Shown here piece by piece: positions 1-5,084 of a DNA stretch of 5,084 bases. Position 1 is the first letter of the stretch; each line of letters opens with the position of its first letter. The notes beneath the pieces are model-generated. The model was not told where the DNA came from, did no database searches, and was given only the letters and a program-made list of their open reading frames with translations. Both the position numbers and the translations under genes were made by a program. Origin of the DNA: CAYWTX01 sp964461295 (GTDB taxonomy: Bacteria > Planctomycetota > Phycisphaerae > SM23-33); NCBI GenBank assembly GCA_964461295.1, contig CAYWTX010000684.1:1-5084 (forward strand), in the 5' to 3' direction.

Positions 1-250
1 CGCCTGGTACAACACCTGCCGCCCGCACACAGCTCTGGGCGGTCGGACGCCTGACGAACGTTACAGGCGCGTTGCCTCCGCCTGCCGAAGGCCGCGTTGG
101 GAGCCCAGGCCAAATTGGCCCAGTGATTCCTCGTGCGCCTCCCCTGTAGTGAAGGTCCGGGGCAAGCCAGGCGTCAATCTGCAACTCGTCGTGGACTTCC
201 ACCAAGGACGGAAGCACCCGCCGATCGTCACGCTGAAACGCGTGGCGTAG
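1..250 (+). mobile_element. Right-hand part of a transposable element (boundary unknown)
   Basis: The integrase fragment implies an insertion sequence or similar element entering from the left. Its right end should lie shortly after the stop codon, somewhere in 251-360. I cannot place it because the left end, and so the matching inverted repeat and target duplication, is outside the window. A non-IS integrase-like gene remains possible. Confidence 0.4.
2..250 (+). CDS. Integrase/transposase (rve/DDE type), C-terminal fragment
   Basis: An open frame enters from the left edge and runs 82 codons to a TAG. It begins with WYNTCRPHTALGGRTPDE, the signature following the last catalytic Glu in rve-family (DDE) integrases of IS3/IS481-like elements. 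The catalytic DDE residues themselves lie outside the window. The tail is basic, with KVRGKPGVNLQLVV and GRKHPPIVTLKRVA. This C-terminal extension resembles that of integrase core-domain proteins I associate with planctomycete genomes (recalled, not searched). The product would cut and join DNA during transposition of its element. The visible part has no frameshift, so it is truncated by the window and not shown to be broken. It is convergent to the sugar gene cluster on the other strand and is not part of it. Confidence 0.8.
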   Translation, partial: AWYNTCRPHTALGGRTPDERYRRVASACRRPRWEPRPNWPSDSSCASPVVKVRGKPGVNLQLVVDFHQGRKHPPIVTLKRVA

Positions 251-377
251 CTGGGGGACCTCCTCTGGGCATCGCCGCGCCACCACTTCGCGCTCATGCC
301 GCAAGAAGGTCATCGTTCGGGCTTTCAGACAAGGCTCGCGACCTTCCACCGCCTATGAACCCATCAAACGATCGCCC

Positions 378-399
378 TCGCGGCCCTCACCGGCCGCGA
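378..399. repeat. Perfect 8-bp inverted repeat (hairpin)
   Basis: TCGCGGCC at 378-385 pairs perfectly with GGCCGCGA at 392-399 around the six-base loop CTCACC. There is no T-run on either side, so it is not a classical intrinsic terminator. It lies between two convergent genes and could halt transcription from either side, or be part of the nearby mobile element's end. Eight-base GC palindromes are not rare in DNA of this composition. Confidence 0.4.
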
Positions 400-523
400 A
401 AACAGCCGAACAGCGACCCACCGAAGGTCGGTGAACCATCGCAGGGGGGCTTCCTCCCCGTCGGAATGCCGATCTCCAAGTCGGGTCCCGCGCCGCAGGC
501 GGGTTACCTCGCCTCCCCTCCAA

Positions 524-547
524 GCCCCGGCCCGGCGCGGCCGGGGC
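524..547 (-). terminator. GC-rich hairpin downstream of the DUF6807 gene
   Basis: GCCCCGGCC at 524-532 pairs perfectly with GGCCGGGGC at 539-547, a nine-base stem with a six-base loop. It begins about 30 bases after the DUF6807 stop codon in the direction of transcription. The position suits a terminator or mRNA 3'-end stabiliser for the minus-strand cluster. No U-tract follows on either strand, so a Rho-independent mechanism is not supported; the stem may act by blocking exonucleases. Confidence 0.4.
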
Positions 548-576
548 ATCCGGGGTAACCGAGACGGCTCCGCCAC

Positions 577-1548
577 TCACTCCCCCGCCAGCTTGTTCAG
601 CAGTTCCATCGGCGGAGGGCCGTCGTGGGCCACCAGGCGGTAGCGAAGCACCAGCGGGCAGTCCTTCGTAACCGTGAACGCTTTCGCCGCTGTCACGCTC
701 GGCGCCATGAACCGCAGACCGGGATTCATGTTCCAACTTTGCCGGCCGTCGCCGCTGGGCGCATCGCCGGCCGGGGCGGCCTTGCCGTTGTCCCGGTGCC
801 CCATCATCGCCAGGCCGCAACTCTTGCCGTCCTTGCGGATCAGCACTAGGTCGTACCATGGGGCATCGGGCCAGTTGCCCGCGGCCTTGTCCCACGGCGA
901 GCCGCCTCGCTTCACCAGGCCGTTGGGATCGTGGATTTCCACCTTCTCGCCGGCCTCGCGGCGGCCGTGGAAGGTCAGGCCCGAGAACGGCCAGCACTTG
1001 AGCGTCGCGGCGTTGCCGTCGGCGCAGCGGATCGTGACCAGCCAGTCGATCACGTGCGCGCCGTCGCGCACGCGGGCGGATATGTTGGCGTCCTCGACCA
1101 CGACCCGCGCGTCGCCGGCCAGCCAGTCGTTTGTCGCCGTGACGCGGCCGGCGCTTGCGTCCGCCGTAGCGGCGAGCTTCGCGTTCACGATGCGGCCGGG
1201 CTCGTTCCACACGGCCTTGCCGCACGTCCAGAAGCCGCCCTTGGCGGCGCCCCACACCTGCGGCCAGGCCACGAACACGCCTCGCAGCCACGCGTGGTCG
1301 CCGCCCTTGCTCTCGGTGAGCACCTGCCCGCCCGGCGTCCAGATCGGGTGCAGGTAGCCCACCACCGGCACGGCAGTCTGCGCCTCATCCGCGGGCAGCT
1401 TGCCGTACACGTACCGGCAGATCGGTTTGCCGTCCGGCGCCTTGAGCACCACGGCCGCGGCGTCCTTGTCCGCCGCGTACTGCTCCACCGCCATCAATCC
1501 GTTTGTCGCCATGGTTATCGCACCCGCAATCATCGCCGCACGAATCAT
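577..1548 (-). CDS. Exported DUF6807 (PmoA-like, PF14100) family protein
   Basis: A 323-residue protein that I assign to DUF6807. It opens with a signal peptide (MIRAAMIAGAITMATNGLMA, likely cut near residue 20), so it should act outside the cytoplasm. Family landmarks are VVGYLHPIW (about 63-70), GDHAWLRGVFVAW (83-95), a following GGFW, a central YDLVLIRKDGKSCGLAMMGH stretch, NPGLRFMAP (275-283), and the closing LRYRLVAHDG (301-310). In relatives I recall, the second motif is usually DHPHHRG; here it is DHAWLRG, so two His are lost. Start choice: the upstream in-frame ATG at 1554 abuts GGAGG directly, whereas the ATG at 1548 has it at six bases. Databases often call the family 'methane oxygenase PmoA', but it has no link to methane monooxygenase. 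These proteins commonly occur beside Gfo/Idh/MocA oxidoreductases and glycosidases, as here. The biochemical function is not established. Confidence 0.8.
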   Translation of the reverse strand: MIRAAMIAGAITMATNGLMAVEQYAADKDAAAVVLKAPDGKPICRYVYGKLPADEAQTAVPVVGYLHPIWTPGGQVLTESKGGDHAWLRGVFVAWPQVWGAAKGGFWTCGKAVWNEPGRIVNAKLAATADASAGRVTATNDWLAGDARVVVEDANISARVRDGAHVIDWLVTIRCADGNAATLKCWPFSGLTFHGRREAGEKVEIHDPNGLVKRGGSPWDKAAGNWPDAPWYDLVLIRKDGKSCGLAMMGHRDNGKAAPAGDAPSGDGRQSWNMNPGLRFMAPSVTAAKAFTVTKDCPLVLRYRLVAHDGPPPMELLNKLAGE

Positions 1549-1554
1549 TGTCAT

Positions 1555-1559
1555 CCTCC
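1555..1559 (-). promoter_or_regulatory. Ribosome binding site of the DUF6807 gene
   Basis: On the minus strand GGAGG is followed by ATGACA and then ATG. The six-base spacing selects the ATG ending at 1548. The ATG at 1554 touches the GGAGG and is an unlikely start. Confidence 0.75.
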
Positions 1560-1610
1560 ATCTCGGATTTGTGAAGGAACTGTATCTCGCAGTCCTGCCC
1601 GCATCGGACG

Positions 1611-1704
1611 CTTTCTGTCGCCCCTTCGGGGCTTCATGCTTAATTCTTTGTCTACCTGTGACTTACGCCCCAGGCCAAATTCTGACCGCCCCGTCGGGGC
1701 GAAG
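1611..1704 (-). repeat. REP-like palindromic cluster between GH95 and DUF6807 genes
   Basis: Three hairpins lie in the 194-base gap. Reading the minus strand: CGCCCCGACGGGGCG (1701-1687); then CCTGGGGC-GTAA-GTCACAGG (1674-1655), with one mismatch, one G-U pair and a GNRA-type loop; then GCCCCGAAGGGGC (1632-1620). The first and third are near-copies in the same orientation, sharing GCCCCGA[C/A]GGGGCG followed closely by CAGAA. They recur 68 bases apart. The arrangement resembles dispersed GCCCCGAAGGGGC-type palindromes that I recall from planctomycete and other environmental genomes (from memory, not searched). They could modulate expression between the two genes or stabilise the upstream transcript's 3' end. 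Confidence 0.55.
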
Positions 1705-1742
1705 AGGGAGAAAGGCCGCTTCACCGATTCTTCCACAAACTC

Positions 1743-4088
1743 TCACTTGGGCGGAATCTCCTTCCCGCACGACACCAGATACGTCACGCCGGCGCGGGTG
1801 GGGAATGAAACCGAGCCGTCGGCCGCAAGAGTGGCCTCCACCGGTTTGCCGGCGGAGGCGATCTCCGGCCGCGCCGAGCAGCGAACGGTGCACTTTCTGC
1901 CGGCCAGCGAGCGGATGGTCGCCGAGGCAAGCCGGCCGTCGCTCCAGGTGATGTCAACCTCGAAACCGCCGCGGGCCCGCAGGCCGCGAACGCTGCCCGC
2001 TGGCCAGGCCTTCGGCAGCGCCGGCAGCAGGTGCAGTTCGCCCAGGTGGCTTTGGAGGAGCATTTCGACGGCCCCAGCCGTCGCCCCGAAGTTGCCGTCG
2101 ATCTGGAACGGCGGACACGTGTCGAAGAGGTTGTCCAGCACGCCGGTCCGCAGCAGTTCGCGGAGCATCTTGTAAGCGTGGTCGCCGTCGAGCAGGCGAG
2201 CCCACAGACTGATCTTCCACGCCTTGGACCAGCCCGTGCCGCCGTCGCCCCGCCCGCGAAGGCTCGCCTCGGCCGCCTTGGCCAACTCCGGCGTCGTCCG
2301 CGGGGCGATCTGCCGGCCCGGGTACAGCGCGATCAGGTGCGACAAGTGCCGGTGTCCGTCGCTCGGGCCGTCGCGGTCGGCCTCCCATTCCTGGAGTTGG
2401 CCCCACTTGCCGATCTTCGGCTTCAGCAGTTTCTCGCGTGCGGCCGCCAGCTTGTCTCGGAACTCCTTGTCGGTCGTCAGCAGGTCGGCAGCCTCGATGG
2501 TGTTGGTGAACACGTCCCAGACGAGCTGCTGGTCGTAACTGACGCCCTGCTCCTGCGGGCCGTGCTCGGGGCTCCAGCCGTCGGGCACCACCAGCGTGCC
2601 GTCGTCGCGTTTCACCAGCCGCTCGAGCCAGAACCGGCAGACCTCCTTCATCAGCGGAAACGCGGTGTCGGCGAGGTACTTGCGGTCCTGGCCGAAGGTG
2701 AAGTGGTCCCAGAAGTGCTGGGCGTGCCAGGCGCTGCCCGGGGGGTTCCACCGCCAGCTCCCGCCGCCATGGATGCCGTTCTCCGTCTGGATCGTCCAGC
2801 CGGATTTCGCGCCGAACTGCCTGGCCGTCCGCCGGCGGGCGACCGGCGCCTGGCTCAACACGTAGTCCAGGAACGCGCGATTGCACTCGCCCAGCCCGGT
2901 CGGCTCGGTGGGCCAGTAATTCATCTGCACATTGATATCCGAGTGGTAGTCGCATCGCCACGGCGGGCTGTTCGACTGGTTCCAGTTGCCCTGGAGGTTG
3001 GCCGGCAGGTCTCCCGGCCGCGAGCAGGCGATCATGAGGTAGCGCCCGTACTGGACGAACAACTCCTCCAGGTCCGGGTCGGCGGCGCCGCCCTTGTACC
3101 TGGCAAGCCGCTCGTCGGTCGGCAGTGCGGCCTGGGCGGCATCGGTCGTGCCCACGTCGAGCTGGAAACGCCCGAAGAGGCCCGCGTGGTCGGCCACATG
3201 TTCCTTCAGCAGGCCCTCGAACGGGCGTTTGGAGGCGGCGGCGATCCTGCCGGCCACCTTCTCATGCACGTCACCGCCGCGCCAGCCCTTGGTCGAATCG
3301 GGCAGGTAGTTGGTGTCGGCGGCCAGGAAGATCGTCACCGCGTCGGCGTCGCGAAACTCGATGGCCGCGCTGGGCGGCGGGGCGGGCGCGGGCTTGGCGG
3401 CGGGCTTCTTCGCCGGCGGCGCGGGAGCGCCGGGCGCAGGCGGCAGTTCGTCCTTGATGGTCGGCAGGTCTTTCCCGCCGGCGGGCGCGGCGGGAGCGGC
3501 GCCGGGGCGGGCCGCGTCGGCGGCCCCGCAAACCGCACCCCCGTCGTTCACGGCCAGCACCTGGGCTTCGTACTTCATGCCGTTCTTCAGGCTGCCCGCG
3601 GAGATGATTCGCCCGCCGGCCGCCGCCACCTTGCCCGCGTGCATGTCCGTCAGGACCACGCGCCCGGACAGGGCCTTGGGTTTGTCGGCCGTAAGGCGCA
3701 CGACCAGCACGCCGGCCGGGTGGGAGCAGAAGTACTCGCGCTTGTGGCGGACGCCGCCGCATGCATAGGTCACGGTGTGGACGGCCCGGGCAATGTCAAG
3801 CCGGCGACGGTAATCGGTCGCGTCCTTGTGGCCCAGTTCGATGAACAGATCGCCGAAGGCCTGGTAGCTGCCGGTGTCGTCCTCGTCGCCCTCCCAGAGG
3901 CTGTCGGCGTTGAACTGGATCCGTTCGCGGTCCGCGCCGCCGAACACCATGGCGCCCAGCGCCCCGCCGCCGATGGGCAGCGCCTGCTTCTCCCAGTCCG
4001 ACGCCGGCGAGCCGTACCACAGCGCCATGCCTTCCTCGGCCGCCGGAGCCGCCGAAGCCACCACAGCCGCCAGGATCAAGCCGTTCAC
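1743..4088 (-). CDS. GH95 family alpha-L-fucosidase-type glycoside hydrolase
   Basis: A 781-residue protein matching the full length of family GH95 (retaining no sugar-bond geometry: an inverting family that includes 1,2-alpha-L-fucosidases and some L-galactosidases). The N-terminal beta-sandwich starts with WYGSPASDWEKQALPIGGG (24-42) and AMVFGG. The (alpha/alpha)6 catalytic part shows PANLQGNWNQSNSPPW, DYHSDINVQMNYWP (380-393), the acid motif GWSPEHG with Glu508, HRHLSHL (579-585), GTGWSKAWKISLWARLLDG (617-635) and QIDGNFG with Asp664, the expected base-assisting Asp. The Bifidobacterium AfcA pair Asn421/Asn423 aligns with Asp384 and Asn386, so one Asn is replaced. A Pro/Ala/Lys-rich insert occupies about residues 190-241. 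Start: GTG at 4088 has AAAGGAG six bases upstream; the GTG at 4121 has no proper spacing and overlaps the previous gene. The leader (NGLILAAVVASAAPA) is hydrophobic but lacks a basic residue, so export is likely, not certain. The gene lies 20 bases behind the oxidoreductase, suggesting co-transcription. Confidence 0.9.
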   Translation of the reverse strand: MNGLILAAVVASAAPAAEEGMALWYGSPASDWEKQALPIGGGALGAMVFGGADRERIQFNADSLWEGDEDDTGSYQAFGDLFIELGHKDATDYRRRLDIARAVHTVTYACGGVRHKREYFCSHPAGVLVVRLTADKPKALSGRVVLTDMHAGKVAAAGGRIISAGSLKNGMKYEAQVLAVNDGGAVCGAADAARPGAAPAAPAGGKDLPTIKDELPPAPGAPAPPAKKPAAKPAPAPPPSAAIEFRDADAVTIFLAADTNYLPDSTKGWRGGDVHEKVAGRIAAASKRPFEGLLKEHVADHAGLFGRFQLDVGTTDAAQAALPTDERLARYKGGAADPDLEELFVQYGRYLMIACSRPGDLPANLQGNWNQSNSPPWRCDYHSDINVQMNYWPTEPTGLGECNRAFLDYVLSQAPVARRRTARQFGAKSGWTIQTENGIHGGGSWRWNPPGSAWHAQHFWDHFTFGQDRKYLADTAFPLMKEVCRFWLERLVKRDDGTLVVPDGWSPEHGPQEQGVSYDQQLVWDVFTNTIEAADLLTTDKEFRDKLAAAREKLLKPKIGKWGQLQEWEADRDGPSDGHRHLSHLIALYPGRQIAPRTTPELAKAAEASLRGRGDGGTGWSKAWKISLWARLLDGDHAYKMLRELLRTGVLDNLFDTCPPFQIDGNFGATAGAVEMLLQSHLGELHLLPALPKAWPAGSVRGLRARGGFEVDITWSDGRLASATIRSLAGRKCTVRCSARPEIASAGKPVEATLAADGSVSFPTRAGVTYLVSCGKEIPPK
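3366..3521 (-). other. Pro/Ala/Lys-rich insert within the GH95 N-terminal domain
   Basis: About 52 residues (190-241 of the GH95 protein) are low complexity, with ARPGAAPAAPAGGKDLP, then ELPPAPGAPAPPAKKP and AAKPAPAPPPSAA. They fall between two conserved beta-strand stretches (MKYEAQVLAVNDGGAV and AIEFRDADAVTIFLAADTNY), where GH95 proteins normally have only a short turn. It remains in frame and is expected to be a flexible surface loop. Confidence 0.75.
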
Positions 4089-4094
4089 GCCGGT

Positions 4095-4101
4095 CTCCTT
4101 T
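4095..4101 (-). promoter_or_regulatory. Ribosome binding site of the GH95 gene
   Basis: AAAGGAG on the minus strand is followed by six bases (ACCGGC) and a GTG. It sits in the 20-base gap after the oxidoreductase stop, which decides the GH95 start and supports translation from a shared transcript. Confidence 0.75.
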
Positions 4102-4108
4102 GCAGTCG

Positions 4109-5084
4109 TCAGATTTCCCACCCCTTGCGGAAGTCCGGCCGGATGAACTTATTCGCCTCCGGCACGTTGGTCACCTGCATCTTCGCGGCATCGTACTCCA
4201 GCGTCTTGCCCGCCCTCTCGGCCGCGATCGCCAGCAGGCCGCACTCCGTCAGCCGCGCCGAATACGTGAAGTTGCTCTTGGGGAAGTCCCACGCCTTTTC
4301 CCCGGCCGCCGCCTGGAACCATTCCGTATCGTGCCCGGGCGACCGGGCGATGGTCGGCTCCGGCCGTTTGAAGTCCTTCATCAGCGCCTCGGGCGCCAGG
4401 CGCGGGCTCTCGCCGTAATCGCCCGCCACCACGAGGTAGCCCTTCTCGCCGATGTACAGCGTGCCGGTCGTCGGCAGGTCCTTGCGCCCCTTGGCGTCCG
4501 GGTCGTTCTTGATCGCATCCGGCACCGGCGGCCGCCGCCCGCCCGTGTGATAGTAGCACGCGACGCCCGCCCGCTCGCCCTTGGCCGGGAACGCCATCTT
4601 CAGCGTCGACTGCAATGCGGGCGACACCTCCGTCTTGCCCACGACGTCGATCGGCTCGATGCTCGTCGGCATGTCCAGGTCCAGCGACCAGAACACGTTG
4701 TCCCAGCCGTGGCAGATCTGGTCGCCGACGGCGCCCGTCCCCAGTTCGTACCAGCGCCGCCACTGCATGCCCAGCAGCCCGTCGTGGAAGTGCGGCCAGG
4801 TGCGCGGGCCCAGCCAGCACTCCCAGTCCAGCTCGGGCGGACAAGGCTTGGCGGGCGGAATCTCCTTGATCCCGTGCGCCCAGTACCGCGCCGGACGGTC
4901 GGTCCACGTGTGGACCTCCTTCACGCGCCCGATGGCCCCGGCGCGAATCCACTCCACCGTCAGCCGGTTGCCCTCGTTGGCGTGCCCCTGGTTGCCGCAC
5001 TGCGTGGCCACCTTCTTCTCGGCCGTCGCCTTCGCCAACTCGCGAACCTCGTACACCGACCAACCCAGCGGCTTCTCGCAATAG
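4109..5084 (-). CDS. Gfo/Idh/MocA family NAD(P)-dependent oxidoreductase, N-terminus outside window
   Basis: The frame is open to the right edge, giving 324 complete residues ending at a TGA. It enters with CEKPLGWSVYEVRELAKA; EKP is the family motif ending the Rossmann domain, and its Lys (5072-5074) is the usual catalytic residue. Thus roughly the first 100-150 residues, including the dinucleotide-binding glycines, are missing. Then follow QCGNQGHANEGNRL, IRAGAIGRVKEVHTW, a planctomycete-style ELDWECWLGP segment, and GTGAVGDQICHGWD, where His125 and Asp128 (counted from the first visible residue) occupy the substrate-site GD..xH..D region. A GTG at 5056 could start a shorter frame but would discard EKP, so it is rejected. 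Members oxidise or reduce sugars, inositols or their derivatives; the substrate here cannot be read from sequence. Planctomycete members often carry a Tat signal, which cannot be checked here. It is the first visible gene of the minus-strand cluster. Confidence 0.88.
   Translation of the reverse strand, partial: YCEKPLGWSVYEVRELAKATAEKKVATQCGNQGHANEGNRLTVEWIRAGAIGRVKEVHTWTDRPARYWAHGIKEIPPAKPCPPELDWECWLGPRTWPHFHDGLLGMQWRRWYELGTGAVGDQICHGWDNVFWSLDLDMPTSIEPIDVVGKTEVSPALQSTLKMAFPAKGERAGVACYYHTGGRRPPVPDAIKNDPDAKGRKDLPTTGTLYIGEKGYLVVAGDYGESPRLAPEALMKDFKRPEPTIARSPGHDTEWFQAAAGEKAWDFPKSNFTYSARLTECGLLAIAAERAGKTLEYDAAKMQVTNVPEANKFIRPDFRKGWEI

Larger units (their letters stand above)
251..576. other. Gene-free stretch between convergent genes
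   Basis: These 326 bases separate the integrase stop from the DUF6807 stop. I see no credible gene in either direction; the open frames are GC-driven and Arg/Pro/Ala-rich. The stretch holds two perfect GC-rich hairpins (378-399 and 524-547). It probably also contains the end of the transposable element and the transcription stop of the minus-strand cluster. Confidence 0.6.

Noticed and set aside
61..297. A 78-codon minus-strand frame at the left end
   Set aside because: It is antisense to the integrase fragment, which has a recognisable family signature in the plus-strand frame.
577..1548. 'Methane oxygenase PmoA' as the product name
   Set aside because: The PF14100-type label is historical. 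The protein has a soluble, exported architecture with no resemblance to the membrane subunits of particulate methane monooxygenase, and the neighbours are sugar genes.
104..1681. A shared 13-mer, CCCAGGCCAAATT, at 104-116 and 1669-1681
   Set aside because: One copy is inside the integrase coding sequence and the other overlaps a palindrome arm. Flanking bases do not match, and a single 13-base match in 5 kb can arise by chance.
1551..1736. A 61-codon minus-strand frame in the gap between GH95 and DUF6807
   Set aside because: It is mostly a translation of the palindromic repeats (for example MKPRRGDRKRP from the GCCCCGAAGGGGC copy) and runs over the DUF6807 ribosome site.
1549..1742. A separate promoter for the DUF6807 gene in the gap
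   Set aside because: I found no convincing -35/-10 pair at normal spacing; AT-rich patches exist but the matches are poor. Co-transcription from upstream is the simpler view.
931..2175. A 414-codon open frame on the plus strand
   Set aside because: It runs antisense through DUF6807, the palindrome-bearing gap and the end of GH95, with no family motif. The minus-strand genes have clear motifs and ribosome sites.
2031..4418. A 795-codon open frame on the plus strand
   Set aside because: It lies antisense to nearly all of the GH95 gene and crosses into the oxidoreductase gene. Its translation is Arg/Ala/Gly/Val-rich with no recognisable motif. Long antisense frames are expected in GC-rich coding DNA.

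Overview
The window reads as a fragment of a high-GC genome from the Planctomycetota or a related PVC lineage, probably a metagenome-type contig. This rests on three things: the gene families present (a Gfo/Idh/MocA oxidoreductase with a planctomycete-style middle region, a GH95 fucosidase and a DUF6807 protein), a planctomycete-type integrase tail, and short GC-rich palindromes between genes. The lineage is inferred, since no rRNA or other marker gene is present.

Layout from right to left, following transcription on the minus strand. (1) 4109-5084 is a Gfo/Idh/MocA oxidoreductase whose N-terminal part lies beyond the window; the EKP catalytic motif sits almost at the window edge. (2) After a 20-base gap carrying a strong ribosome binding site comes a GH95 alpha-L-fucosidase-type glycoside hydrolase (1743-4088), with the acid Glu and base Asp motifs visible. 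It has a Pro/Ala/Lys-rich insert in its N-terminal domain and an Asp in place of one catalytic-centre Asn. (3) A 194-base gap holds three hairpins that look like a REP-type repeat. (4) 577-1548 is an exported DUF6807 ('PmoA-like') protein whose His-rich motif has changed. (5) 251-576 has no convincing gene but contains two perfect GC-rich hairpins between convergent genes. (6) 2-250 on the plus strand is the C-terminal end of an integrase/transposase, the only gene facing the other way.

The three minus-strand genes look like a small carbohydrate-catabolic cluster. The GH95 enzyme would release L-fucose (or a related L-sugar) from a polysaccharide or host glycan outside the cytoplasm. The oxidoreductase and DUF6807 protein would act on the released or modified sugar. 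The substrate and the link between the genes are inference. I found no defence system, CRISPR array, tRNA or rRNA. The points most worth checking are the active-site substitution and insert in the GH95 protein, the altered DUF6807 motif and the palindromic repeats.
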